Shown piece after piece: positions 7,994 through 16,739 of a stretch of DNA of 64,000 nucleotides. The notes under the pieces are model-generated. The model was not told the origin of the DNA. It did no database searches and saw only the letters and a list, made by a program, of their open reading frames with translations. How positions within the stretch are numbered: the first letter of the stretch is position 1; every line of letters begins with the position of its first letter. The position numbers were made by a program, and so were the translations under genes. This DNA comes from a virus. The stretch is taken from the IMG/VR virus record IMGVR_UViG_3300021962_000041, positions 1 to 64,000 of that record; one strand, written 5' to 3'.

Positions 7994-10162
7994 TTAAACG
8001 GTTCCAATGATTTCTTCAAATGAGACACCAGATCTGGTGGCAATAAATGTTAGACCAATAAAGTTAATTGATCTTGCTGGTTTGATGAAGATATCAGCAA
8101 CAAATTCATTGTTGTCGATCACAGCAGCAGTGTTATTTGTTTCATCACAAATTAGTCTATACTCTTGAATTCCTCTCTTTGCTTGAACATCACGAAGGAA
8201 AGGATCTACAATATTTACAAAGTTTGCTCTCGTAGTTGCATCGTTAAATTCAAAGAGTTGATCTTTTGCAGCTGCTGAGATTGCATCTTCAAGATAGATG
8301 AAGAGTCTGCGAACGTTGATTCTATCGAATGCAGATGATTTTGCGAGTGCTGTCTTATCACCAAAGAGTACAATACCTGCACCAGGTGAGAAGATCACCG
8401 AATTAACTCTGTTTGAATAGAGTTTATCTCTTTGAGTTTTGCTTGGATTGTATGCAAGTTTAACTGCGTTCAGAATAGCACCTCTTGTGGTTCCTGCTGG
8501 AGAGAACCATGGGAAGTTGTTTGCGTCATTTCTGGCACATAGACCAGCGATGTCTCCATTCATTGGTACATATCTGAAAGTGTCTGCGAATTTATCGTAC
8601 ATGTACTTATATCCGCTATCAAATACTGCATATGATGAAGATGCTACTGGTGAATAGAAACTAATTACGTTTGTTGTAATTGTTTCTGGTGCATTTACCG
8701 TTACGGTACCTACTGAAGTATCGTTTAAGAAACCTAGTCTATATGGTGAAATAAATGCAATTGCATCCTTTCTTAGTTCAGCAACTGAAATAAGTTTATT
8801 TGCAATTGCCTGGCAGGTTTCTTTGGCATAATTTGCAGATCCCATTAAGAGATAATCAACATCATATTGCTCAGTATTTTCAAACAACTCATATCCAGTA
8901 ACAATGTTTGCTAACGTAGCAGTCATTGCGCCAGATGTAGAAATAGTAGATGCCCCATTATAATCTTTACCATCATTTAATGAGTATGATGCATTACCAA
9001 CACAAGCAAATGTAACATTTGCAGAAGCTTGATCCCAAGAACCATTTGCCAAAGGAGTCAGTGTATTTGCAGTGAATCCTGTGGTTGTCAATCCAGAAGG
9101 AGCTCCGCCAGCGTAAATATAATTTGATCCTGTTGCAATATACTTTCTCCAGTAAGAAGAACTACCTACAGAGAATTCAGAATCTTTTCCTTTTGAAAGT
9201 CCAATATGCTTCTCTAAGATACTACCAGCATTTCCTGTGATGGTTCCTTTATCGTCAATTACAACAACATGAACTTCATCAAATCTTGAATTTCTTCCTG
9301 TTGCAAATTCTGACGTTGCTGGTCTGTTTGCAAGATTTGTCCAAGATAGCGAAGAACCATTGGATAATGCAATTGTTTGTGCATCGAACCAATCAGATGC
9401 TGAAGAAGCAGTGCGGCTCGTTACTAGACCTCCACTTGTGCTGATTGCTACTGCAGTTCCTGAAGCAAATGTATAAACACCAGATGGTTGATATTCAACT
9501 GGAGTTTCTGTTCCTGCAGTAGAAACATGAGATAGGATCTTAACTGCGATTTGAGTTGTGCTTAAACCTGCAACGGCAGTTCCAACTCCAGTTACGATTC
9601 CTTTTAAATGTCCTGTTAAAGTTGTCGTAGTACCAGCTCCTGGAACTACAGCAGATAATGCCTGGGTTATACCCATACCAACTGTGATGTTCGCTGTAGA
9701 AACACCAATGATTTGATCTGCTAGTGCATCAATAATGCAGACTTTTACACCATTGGCCCAAGACCCAGGATTACGTGCGGCAAGAGTAACGCCTGTAATT
9801 GTGTTATCTTCATAACCTAAGTTATAATACTCTTCAAGGTTACGAATCTTAATGCTAGATGCTGATCCTACAAAAGCATTTTTTAAATCAGTACTATCTG
9901 CTCTAACAACCTGCAATGATCCACCATATGCAAGATATGATGATGCAACCATCCAATGCTCATAATGCTTATCTGTTGACGATGGTTCTCCGAAATTGGC
10001 TAGTAGATCAGACTCATTTTCTACTATTACTGGGAGATTGATTGGTCCTCTTGCAAATGGTGCAACAATTGCACCGATACCATCTGCAGTTGGATCAATT
10101 CTACCAACAGTTAAATCAACCTCTCTTACTACAAGTCCAGGAGATGCTAAATTTAGCGGCAT
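7994..10162 (-). CDS. gp18: Contractile tail sheath protein gp18
   Basis: 722 residues (T4 659). It polymerises around the tube and contracts on infection. The N-terminus reads LASPGLVVREVDLTVGRI and GAIVAPFARGPINLPVIVENE, typical of phage sheath proteins. The conserved C-terminal domain is present: INVRRLFIYLEDAISAAAKD, DPFLRDVQAKRGIQEYRLIC and FIKPARSINFIGLTF. The Ser/Gly/Thr-rich middle is the variable, surface-exposed domain. It is followed by gp19 and has a late promoter upstream. Confidence 0.97.
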   Translation of the reverse strand: MPLNLASPGLVVREVDLTVGRIDPTADGIGAIVAPFARGPINLPVIVENESDLLANFGEPSSTDKHYEHWMVASSYLAYGGSLQVVRADSTDLKNAFVGSASSIKIRNLEEYYNLGYEDNTITGVTLAARNPGSWANGVKVCIIDALADQIIGVSTANITVGMGITQALSAVVPGAGTTTTLTGHLKGIVTGVGTAVAGLSTTQIAVKILSHVSTAGTETPVEYQPSGVYTFASGTAVAISTSGGLVTSRTASSASDWFDAQTIALSNGSSLSWTNLANRPATSEFATGRNSRFDEVHVVVIDDKGTITGNAGSILEKHIGLSKGKDSEFSVGSSSYWRKYIATGSNYIYAGGAPSGLTTTGFTANTLTPLANGSWDQASANVTFACVGNASYSLNDGKDYNGASTISTSGAMTATLANIVTGYELFENTEQYDVDYLLMGSANYAKETCQAIANKLISVAELRKDAIAFISPYRLGFLNDTSVGTVTVNAPETITTNVISFYSPVASSSYAVFDSGYKYMYDKFADTFRYVPMNGDIAGLCARNDANNFPWFSPAGTTRGAILNAVKLAYNPSKTQRDKLYSNRVNSVIFSPGAGIVLFGDKTALAKSSAFDRINVRRLFIYLEDAISAAAKDQLFEFNDATTRANFVNIVDPFLRDVQAKRGIQEYRLICDETNNTAAVIDNNEFVADIFIKPARSINFIGLTFIATRSGVSFEEIIGTV

Positions 10163-10198
10163 CTTTGTTCTCCGTCTAGTTCAGAATTATTCTAGAAA

Positions 10199-10206
10199 TA
10201 TTTATT
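10199..10206 (-). promoter_or_regulatory. T4-type late promoter AATAAATA upstream of gp18
   Basis: NATAAATA match on the minus strand, about 37 bases upstream of the sheath ATG, in the intergenic space after the zinc-finger gene. Confidence 0.5.
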
Positions 10207-10245
10207 AAAAAGGTTACTTTCATTGGGGAAATGGTGCGTGAACAC

Positions 10246-10476
10246 TCACCAATCTGGATAATAAGAATCTGGTATATTTTTTATGTTATCTCTAGTTTTT
10301 GTAATTCTTTGTATTGTACAACTTTTACACTCATATGAGTATGATGAAGGAAGAGAACCTCTATCTTTTCTTGTCAGATAATAGTCTTCAATAAGATTTT
10401 TTATTCTTCCACATACTCTACATTTTCTCTCAAAAAATAATAAATGTTCTAATTCTAATTCTTTATCTAGATCCAT
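10246..10476 (-). CDS. Small four-cysteine zinc-binding protein
   Basis: 76 residues when started at MDLDKELELE. That ATG shares its A with the gp17 TAA stop (TAATG), which favours it over an upstream ATG five codons earlier. Two CxxC knuckles, CRVC near residue 19 and CKSC near residue 50, are separated by an HNH-recognition-like DYYLTRKDRGSLPSSYSYE segment, and together look like a treble-clef or zinc ribbon. Similar stand-alone CxxC...CxxC proteins occur in T4-like phages, some related to HNH nucleases, but no catalytic His-Asn-His is visible. The role is unknown; the position after gp17 suggests packaging or late expression. Confidence 0.75.
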   Translation of the reverse strand: MDLDKELELEHLLFFERKCRVCGRIKNLIEDYYLTRKDRGSLPSSYSYECKSCTIQRITKTRDNIKNIPDSYYPDW

Positions 10477-12122
10477 TAGTGATATTCCCACATATATGAT
10501 CTATCACCATATTCATCAGTATACCATCTATCTCCAGATTCATCTACAAAAGTTCCTACATCATCTAATCCATCAGCAATAAATCCAAATGGTGCCATGT
10601 CTTGCTCAATTTGATTTTTTTGTTCTTCATAGATTCTTTTACGAACATCATTGTCCGTCATTTCTTTAAAATAATCTTGGGCAACCAACCAAGAGAAAAT
10701 GACAAGACACATTGCCAGATCATCATTACATCCTTCTTCTGCTTCAAATGAATTGTGCTTTTGTGCAAATGTCGTTAACTCTGAAATAATTTCATAATCT
10801 ACTGTGAGTAACTTATCATCTTCCAATAAAGTCTTAAGATTAGAACATCCAAGTTTTTTAACAGCAGCAGTCATTCTCACACCAAGTTGAGATTTTTTAC
10901 CACTAAATCCAGATCCAACAATTTGACCAGCACGACCTCTCATTGCACACATCAGAACATTATCATACTCAAGATCAAAATGTAAAATATTTGCTACTTG
11001 ATCTCCAATATCATTAACTTCAACTAACAACCAAGCATCATTATAACCTTTTGCCACCTCATGAATAATACTTGGAAATAGCATCGGTTTGATTTCGTTA
11101 TTTCGATATTTTGCTACAACTTTATAGGGAAAGTTGGTAATATCAAAAACAATAAACGCTGAATAATCATTACCGAGTCCACGGGCAACGTCTACAGTAA
11201 TTAGATAATTATTTTCTTCTTTCGGATGCTCATAAACATCTAATCCAGCATTTCGTTTGATCGGATCTTCATAAACCAAATTCCTAAGTTTTGATGGATT
11301 AATGAGTGTATTAACAGAACCTAAAAATTCACACTCAAACTCAACCTTGAATTGTTGTTCAGACGTGTTTGCAATCGTCTGCTCCTTCCATGCAGTGTCC
11401 CTTCCGGGCACTTCAGACCAATGAACGTCTGTTGGTACATATTCGTTCTTCCCACGCTCTGAGTCGTGCCACATGCGGTAGAAGTGATTCATACCACGAG
11501 GTGTTGAAACTATGATGACCTTTGTGCTCTGTCCAGAAGAAATAGTAGGATAAACAGAGGCAAAGAAGTCATCAGCAATGTGATTCGGGATGAAAGCGAA
11601 CTCGTCAAGAAAGATGACATTATAGGATCCGCCTCGGACAGCAGATGACGAAGTAGAGTTAGATGAAATTTTGGATCCATTTTCTAATTCTAGCGATCCT
11701 TTGTTCCATGATATAATACCTTGTTGCATCCACTTGGGTAGATTCTCATAAGCAAGTTGTAATCTTCCCAGAAGATCCCTAGCAGTAGATGCTTTGTTGG
11801 CTAGAATAGCTATATTAACATTGTCGTTGAAAACCGCATAATGTAACAAATATGAAACACAAGTAGTTGATTTACCCGTCTGACGGGGCATCTTACAAAT
11901 ATTAAAACGATTCTTATGAAAATTTTCAATTAGTTTCTCTTGGAATGGGTACATGTCAAATGGCACCAGACCATGGTCAAGAGAAACAATCTTAATATAG
12001 TTCTTTGCAAAATAAACAGGATCTTCTTTGCACTTGAGGAATTCAATTACATTTTCCTCAGTGAACTCAATCTGGGTATTTGCTTTCTTAAGGTTTGGAT
12101 TGCCTAGGTAAACTTCACTCAT
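10476..12122 (-). CDS. gp17: Terminase large subunit gp17
   Basis: 548 residues. It is the ATPase-nuclease motor that packages DNA through the portal. The ATPase domain has Walker A PRQTGKST at 79-86 and Walker B plus catalytic Glu VIFLDEFA at 169-176, followed by the coupling motif IIVSTPRG. The RNase H-like nuclease domain has the first Asp in YLITVDVARGLGNDYSA, a second acidic site in WLLVEVNDIGD, and a late Asp in GCNDDLAMCLVI. It is intact, with no intein or insertion. The downstream zinc-finger gene overlaps its stop. Confidence 0.98.
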   Translation of the reverse strand: MSEVYLGNPNLKKANTQIEFTEENVIEFLKCKEDPVYFAKNYIKIVSLDHGLVPFDMYPFQEKLIENFHKNRFNICKMPRQTGKSTTCVSYLLHYAVFNDNVNIAILANKASTARDLLGRLQLAYENLPKWMQQGIISWNKGSLELENGSKISSNSTSSSAVRGGSYNVIFLDEFAFIPNHIADDFFASVYPTISSGQSTKVIIVSTPRGMNHFYRMWHDSERGKNEYVPTDVHWSEVPGRDTAWKEQTIANTSEQQFKVEFECEFLGSVNTLINPSKLRNLVYEDPIKRNAGLDVYEHPKEENNYLITVDVARGLGNDYSAFIVFDITNFPYKVVAKYRNNEIKPMLFPSIIHEVAKGYNDAWLLVEVNDIGDQVANILHFDLEYDNVLMCAMRGRAGQIVGSGFSGKKSQLGVRMTAAVKKLGCSNLKTLLEDDKLLTVDYEIISELTTFAQKHNSFEAEEGCNDDLAMCLVIFSWLVAQDYFKEMTDNDVRKRIYEEQKNQIEQDMAPFGFIADGLDDVGTFVDESGDRWYTDEYGDRSYMWEYH

Positions 12123-12139
12123 AATAAAACTCCTTTATA

Positions 12140-13414
12140 TTATCTTTGTTCCAACCAGTTAATAACTGCAAGTGCTGCTTTGTTAGCGTTAGGTGAAGCA
12201 CACTGAAGAGTGTAAATATCACTGATTGTTCCAATACCACTTCTACCAATCTGCAATGCTGCTTTTACATCAAGTTCAATCAAGTTGGCACCACCACCAA
12301 TAGTAAATCCTTGAAGAAGAACAACACCACCAGTAGCAGCAGTCGCAGTTGTATCAACTTGAGTGATTGCATCTGGGTTTGGGTGATTTATCCAATTGGC
12401 CCCAGTAAGAGTTGCATTTTCTACCAACCTCCAGAATACATTCGTGTTATCATTAGTTGCTACCTGTAGAGACCTTGGCAACACGATACCTGCCAGAGCA
12501 GTAGATTTCAAACGCAAACTTAAAACAGGATAGAATGTATTTGCTGATGACATTGTAGTGCCAGTAATAGGATTGGCATAACTGACAAGAGTTCCAAGTT
12601 TTTCTGGTTCACCTTCTTGGATCAGAGAATTAGAACCCTGATACATGTAATGTGTACCAGCAACACCAGTTATATTCTCCAATGAACATCTGATGGGTAA
12701 AAATGGAGTAGAACTCCAAGGTCTATCACCTACATTAGCAGTATTAATTGTATGGATAGTAATTTTTTCTCCATTAATAATCCAGTTAAATTTAATCTGC
12801 CCAGCACCATACCACTCATAGTCAAAATTGACCATCTGAATTTTTGTTGCATCAGCAGTCTGTTGTGACCATCCAGTGCCGTCTAATTTATCACCATTCC
12901 AATTATCTCTAGTAATTCTATTATCTGTGGTGATACCAGCAGTGGTATTACGAACTACACAAGAATATGTACCTCCATTATCCTCAAAGAAAAATCCATC
13001 AGTATCATTAAATAATCCGATTCTTCTGCGAATGCCAACAACAGGATTTTCAAATCGGATAGCAAATGATAATGATGATGCTCTTCCAGGAATGTATCTC
13101 ATTACACTCCTAGTCTGTCTGATTACTTTGCTGCCAGTGGTAACACCAACAGACATTGTGACATTAGAACTATCTGGGTTATGAACTGCAGAAGCAATTC
13201 CTACAATCCCAGTATCCCAGACATCAGACTCTAATCCATATTGGAAAGTATTAAAGAATACTGTCTGATATGGAGAAGTTTTTAATCTGTTTGAAGAATT
13301 AAAACTTGGTCTCCAATCAGTTTGTTCACCCCAACGATCTGCAATCTGAAAGACTTCAAAAAGTGTTCTTTCCTGATTTAGAAAGTCCTGCGTGTTCTTA
13401 TTCCACTGAGCCAT
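12140..13414 (-). CDS. Putative virion structural protein (lectin-like)
   Basis: 424 residues. The protein is beta-rich and Thr/Asn/Gly-rich with no membrane segment. The middle (RRIGLFNDTDGFFFEDNGG, then FDYEWYGAGQIKFNWIING) resembles concanavalin-like or laminin-G-like beta-sandwiches found in phage appendages. The C-terminus includes RSLQVATNDNTNVFWRLVEN. It ends in a TAATG-type overlap region with the gene upstream, so it is cotranslated with late virion genes. It is probably a surface or appendage protein; the exact role is unknown. Confidence 0.6.
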   Translation of the reverse strand: MAQWNKNTQDFLNQERTLFEVFQIADRWGEQTDWRPSFNSSNRLKTSPYQTVFFNTFQYGLESDVWDTGIVGIASAVHNPDSSNVTMSVGVTTGSKVIRQTRSVMRYIPGRASSLSFAIRFENPVVGIRRRIGLFNDTDGFFFEDNGGTYSCVVRNTTAGITTDNRITRDNWNGDKLDGTGWSQQTADATKIQMVNFDYEWYGAGQIKFNWIINGEKITIHTINTANVGDRPWSSTPFLPIRCSLENITGVAGTHYMYQGSNSLIQEGEPEKLGTLVSYANPITGTTMSSANTFYPVLSLRLKSTALAGIVLPRSLQVATNDNTNVFWRLVENATLTGANWINHPNPDAITQVDTTATAATGGVVLLQGFTIGGGANLIELDVKAALQIGRSGIGTISDIYTLQCASPNANKAALAVINWLEQR

Positions 13415-13725
13415 TAATCACTCCAACCTAATCTTTCTGGGCGATACCTTTGAGAACTTTTAATATTTAAAGAACTTGAATTTGATGGGTAAATATTATG
13501 AACAATGGCACCAGGATATTCTCCTTGAAGTTGTTCTGTGAGTTCATTCTTAGAGGGCATCATCCCTTCTATTTCTAATCTATATATTTTCCCTTCCCAG
13601 ACCACATCTGCAAAGTATGATTCTGCGGCAGGTTCTGGTTGGGAAGATCCTCCTACGTTTAGAGTTCCATTAAAATCACCATTGATAGTGATACTTTCTT
13701 TTAGAAATTGGTTAAAACTTTTCAT
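13414..13725 (-). CDS. Conserved protein with capsid-targeting-like N-terminus
   Basis: 103 residues beginning MKSFNQFLKES, again close to the T4 capsid-targeting peptide MKTYQEFIAEA. FLKES contains LKE|S, close to the gp21 (I/L)xE site. A short NGDFNGTLNVGG segment follows, then a compact alpha/beta part (YFADVVWEGKIYRLEIEGMMPSKNEL, with QLQGEYPGAIVHNIYP). It overlaps the next gene by one base. It could be a packaged internal protein or a head-associated protein; this is inference. Confidence 0.6.
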   Translation of the reverse strand: MKSFNQFLKESITINGDFNGTLNVGGSSQPEPAAESYFADVVWEGKIYRLEIEGMMPSKNELTEQLQGEYPGAIVHNIYPSNSSSLNIKSSQRYRPERLGWSD

Positions 13726-13728
13726 TGA

Positions 13729-15456
13729 TTAGCACTTCCAGCGACGACGGGCTTTGCAGATTGCCTTATCGGGATCTTTTGAGCAATCTATGTTATGCAT
13801 GTCTTGCTGCCCCTTAGAGCGGGAGCAGAAGGACTTTCTACGCTTAGCATCCTTGCTACCTGGTTTTGGATCTCCAGTTACAGCAGTCTTAAGTTTAGAA
13901 CCTGGGTTCTCACGGCGATATGCTTTGACTGCAGCAGGACTCATACCATCAGTTTTATCACTCTTATTGACGGATTGCCAATCCTCACTAAGTTCTTCTC
14001 TCCAGTTAGAGAATCTTTCCATTTTAATATTTGCTGGTTTTAATCCACTAGAAGATCCACCACGAATATGAACTTTTTCTCCAGGAGGAATCATTTTTTG
14101 AAGTTGTTTTGCTGCGGCAATGTCTGTTGCGGCAGATAATCTAACTTGTTCCTTAACACAATTTGGAACTATTTTTTCACCCTTTTTCTTCATTCCAACT
14201 TGCTTATAACCAACCCAACATTTTTCATTTACAACTGCTTGCATTTGATTTGGTCCAATAATATCAATAAATTGTGCAAAAGTTCTTCCATCTGCTGTTT
14301 GAATATCTAATGATTCATTATGTTCTCCACTTGACACATAATCTGCCGCAGTATCAAGATAGTCTGCTGCTTTTGTAATTTTTGATTGAACCCATGCTTC
14401 TAAATTACCTTCACCCTTTCCCATTTTCTTTTTTAATCTTTTTGCTGCAGCAACTATTGTAGATATTTCGGATCTTGCCATTGAATACTCATGATCCTTT
14501 TCTTCGTTGGCAGGATGAACCTGAGCAATACTAAATTTCATTTGATTATCAGTTAAACCCTGTGCTGGTTGTGAGTATGCTTCCCAAAACTTAGGACCAT
14601 ACTTACATTCAGATTGCATTTCATTCTTTTTACACGCTGGACAATATCTTACCATTTCAACTGATTCTGATTTATTTCCCCAATTAGCAGCACCTACTTT
14701 ACGACACTTGACAAGTGCTCCTGATGCATATGCACTTGGCCAAACACTATATCTTGACTTTACCTTGTTGTAGCAAGCATCTTTTTTACCACTACCTTTT
14801 CCTGGTTTGTCTTTTACTTCTTGCAGGTCCATTTCTTCTGTTCTAACATTTGTTGGTTTTGCACCACCAGACTTTTCTGGTTGATTTGGGTCTAATCTAT
14901 TCTTCCTTCTTCTCGCTGCTTCTTCCTCATCCTTTGAAAGTGCTCTCTTCATTTTTGAACTTCCACACTTTGGGGTTGATGTTTGCCCAGGTTGACGAGC
15001 ACAAGGTTTACCTGCCCATTTACCACCTAATTGAACCCATCCACTTTTACCATCAGAAGATTTTGATTTTCCAAACCAATCACGAAGACCTTCATCTCCA
15101 GATTTGGTTTCTTCTTTTACATCCTTAAATTTTTTGTGATGCTTTTTAGCATCTGCTTCCATTTTTTTCAAACGAGTATAGTAATCTGGAATTTCATCTA
15201 GATGTTGAAGAGCAATCTCCATCGCTAATTTATGATCCTTAGTGTGCTCATGTTCAATTGGTTCTCCCATATCCAGTTGCTTTTGAATGAAAGAAACTTC
15301 AAGACGATGCTTCTTTGCAATCTGTTCAACTGTCTTATATGGTTTTAATTTTTGCTCACTAAGTTTTTTCTTTTTACCTTGGCAATGAGCTTTCTGTGAA
15401 AATCCTTTTGGATTATCACAATCAATAGATCTTTTATATTTTTGCGACCAACTCAT
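13729..15456 (-). CDS. Modular Lys/Cys-rich protein of unknown function
   Basis: 575 residues, strongly basic and made of short modules joined by linkers. An N-terminal segment is IDCDNPKGFSQKAHCQGKKK. The IEHEHTKDHKLAMEIALQHL block looks like the domain known as DUF5661. GWVQLGGKWAGKPCARQPGQ is followed by a block with KKDACYNKVKSRYSVWPSAY (DUF5872-like). Later come a CWVGYKQVGMKKKGEKIVPN motif and a C-terminal KTDGMSPAAVKAYRRENPGS segment (DUF6321-like) ending in a Cys-rich basic tail. Domain names are from memory, not a search. Such proteins sit between gp16 and gp17 in cyanophages. DNA binding or a packaged role fits the charge but is inference. Confidence 0.6.
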   Translation of the reverse strand: MSWSQKYKRSIDCDNPKGFSQKAHCQGKKKKLSEQKLKPYKTVEQIAKKHRLEVSFIQKQLDMGEPIEHEHTKDHKLAMEIALQHLDEIPDYYTRLKKMEADAKKHHKKFKDVKEETKSGDEGLRDWFGKSKSSDGKSGWVQLGGKWAGKPCARQPGQTSTPKCGSSKMKRALSKDEEEAARRRKNRLDPNQPEKSGGAKPTNVRTEEMDLQEVKDKPGKGSGKKDACYNKVKSRYSVWPSAYASGALVKCRKVGAANWGNKSESVEMVRYCPACKKNEMQSECKYGPKFWEAYSQPAQGLTDNQMKFSIAQVHPANEEKDHEYSMARSEISTIVAAAKRLKKKMGKGEGNLEAWVQSKITKAADYLDTAADYVSSGEHNESLDIQTADGRTFAQFIDIIGPNQMQAVVNEKCWVGYKQVGMKKKGEKIVPNCVKEQVRLSAATDIAAAKQLQKMIPPGEKVHIRGGSSSGLKPANIKMERFSNWREELSEDWQSVNKSDKTDGMSPAAVKAYRRENPGSKLKTAVTGDPKPGSKDAKRRKSFCSRSKGQQDMHNIDCSKDPDKAICKARRRWKC

Positions 15457-15470
15457 TAGAATAAAAAGAA

Positions 15471-15887
15471 CTATTCTTTACTATTTAGAAAACCTTGTTT
15501 GAGTAGTTTTGACAATTCTGCAGTTGATCCAACAAATAGAGCATTATTAGTAACATTATTTGTAGTTTTTGGAGAATCCTCTTCGACTTCCTTCAATTTC
15601 TTTTGAAGATCAATTAACTTATCTGTTGTATCAGCAACATTCTTAATAAGTTGTCCCGCAACTTCGTATGCTCTAGGACTGCCACCTTCTCCAGCAAGTT
15701 CCATTATGCCGTTGATTGCTTCTTGACCTTTTTCAATTAAAGAATATAAGTTAGCACGAGTATACTCATAATCTTTTTGTATATCATTATTAGTGTGAGA
15801 CACATTTGTAATACTAGTGTCTTCTGTCTTTACAATCTCCGTTTCTACGTTTAAAGATTGACTGATTTTATCAAAACTATCACTCAT
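15471..15887 (-). CDS. gp16: Terminase small subunit gp16
   Basis: 138 residues (T4 164). It recognises concatemeric DNA and regulates the gp17 motor. The central helical hairpin (NLYSLIEKGQEAINGIMELA, then SPRAYEVAGQLIKNVADTTD, DKLIDLQKKLKEVEE) is the oligomerisation domain typical of T4-type small terminases. The tails are disordered and polar. It sits between gp15 and the gp17 group. Confidence 0.9.
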   Translation of the reverse strand: MSDSFDKISQSLNVETEIVKTEDTSITNVSHTNNDIQKDYEYTRANLYSLIEKGQEAINGIMELAGEGGSPRAYEVAGQLIKNVADTTDKLIDLQKKLKEVEEDSPKTTNNVTNNALFVGSTAELSKLLKQGFLNSKE

Positions 15888-15896
15888 AACAATTCC

Positions 15897-16739
15897 TTAA
15901 ATGTCTGTTTGTAGAGTTGGGCTATAAGTTTTTGAATCTGTAAAATCTTGCCATTCTTCATTGAAACCAAAATCATCATCTGGTTCTACGAATGGATCAT
16001 CTGCTGCTGTAACTTGTCCATCATTATTGTAATCTTGCAGTGCTTTTGGTGTTGCTGTATATCTTACCTCTCTCTTTGCACTTGCAACATTTGTAGTAGT
16101 TGCCATATCGACTTGAACTTTTTTGATAAGTCCTTCTGCATTTTCTGCAATAGCTCCAAACAAGTATGTTTTTGCTGTAAATTGTAGTGTATAGATTATT
16201 GCTCTCCTAGTAGAAAAATCTCCCTCATAATCATCTTGAAAACTAATACTGTCTAAAATAATCGGAATATCTCTTTTTTCCCCAATGGCATCCACTAGAT
16301 CAATTGTAATTGTAAATGATGGTTGAAAATATGGTAATATTTGCTCTACAATTTGAAGTGCATCATCATTCAATTTAGAAAGAATATTTAATTCAAATCC
16401 AATATTATATGGTACGGGCATAAAAACTTTTTTAAGAGTTTGCCCATCAACGGCTTTAAATGTTTGGGTTACCGAAGTTTTTCTAGTTGCATCATATGTA
16501 ATACTATTATGCTCAAATGACATTCTGGGTAATGTAATTTGATATGGTCTGTTTAAATCTTTTTGTTCGGTAATTCTTGCTAGAAACTTTTGAGCTGGTC
16601 CATAGTTTAATGGAACTCTAAGTTCACTTAAAACATTTGAATTTTCATCCTTATGTTTAATGTGAATGTCATTAAACAAAGTACCAAATCCAATTATAGT
16701 TTTTCTAATAATTTCGTGATAAAAATAATTTCCTAGCAT
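15897..16739 (-). CDS. gp15: Tail sheath stabiliser and completion protein gp15
   Basis: 280 residues (T4 272). It forms the hexameric ring that caps the finished tail and connects to the neck. It has the family start MLGNYFYHEIIRKTIIGFGT LFNDI, followed by VPLNYGPAQKFLARI, a strong match to T4 gp15 and its relatives. VPYNIGFELNILSK and DALQIVEQILPYFQPSF further mark the family. Its ATG overlaps the stop of gp14. Confidence 0.95.
   Translation of the reverse strand: MLGNYFYHEIIRKTIIGFGTLFNDIHIKHKDENSNVLSELRVPLNYGPAQKFLARITEQKDLNRPYQITLPRMSFEHNSITYDATRKTSVTQTFKAVDGQTLKKVFMPVPYNIGFELNILSKLNDDALQIVEQILPYFQPSFTITIDLVDAIGEKRDIPIILDSISFQDDYEGDFSTRRAIIYTLQFTAKTYLFGAIAENAEGLIKKVQVDMATTTNVASAKREVRYTATPKALQDYNNDGQVTAADDPFVEPDDDFGFNEEWQDFTDSKTYSPTLQTDI

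Noticed and set aside
10233-10250. GGTG...CACC hairpin after the zinc-finger gene as a terminator
   Set aside because: The stem has a mismatch and no T run follows on the minus strand.
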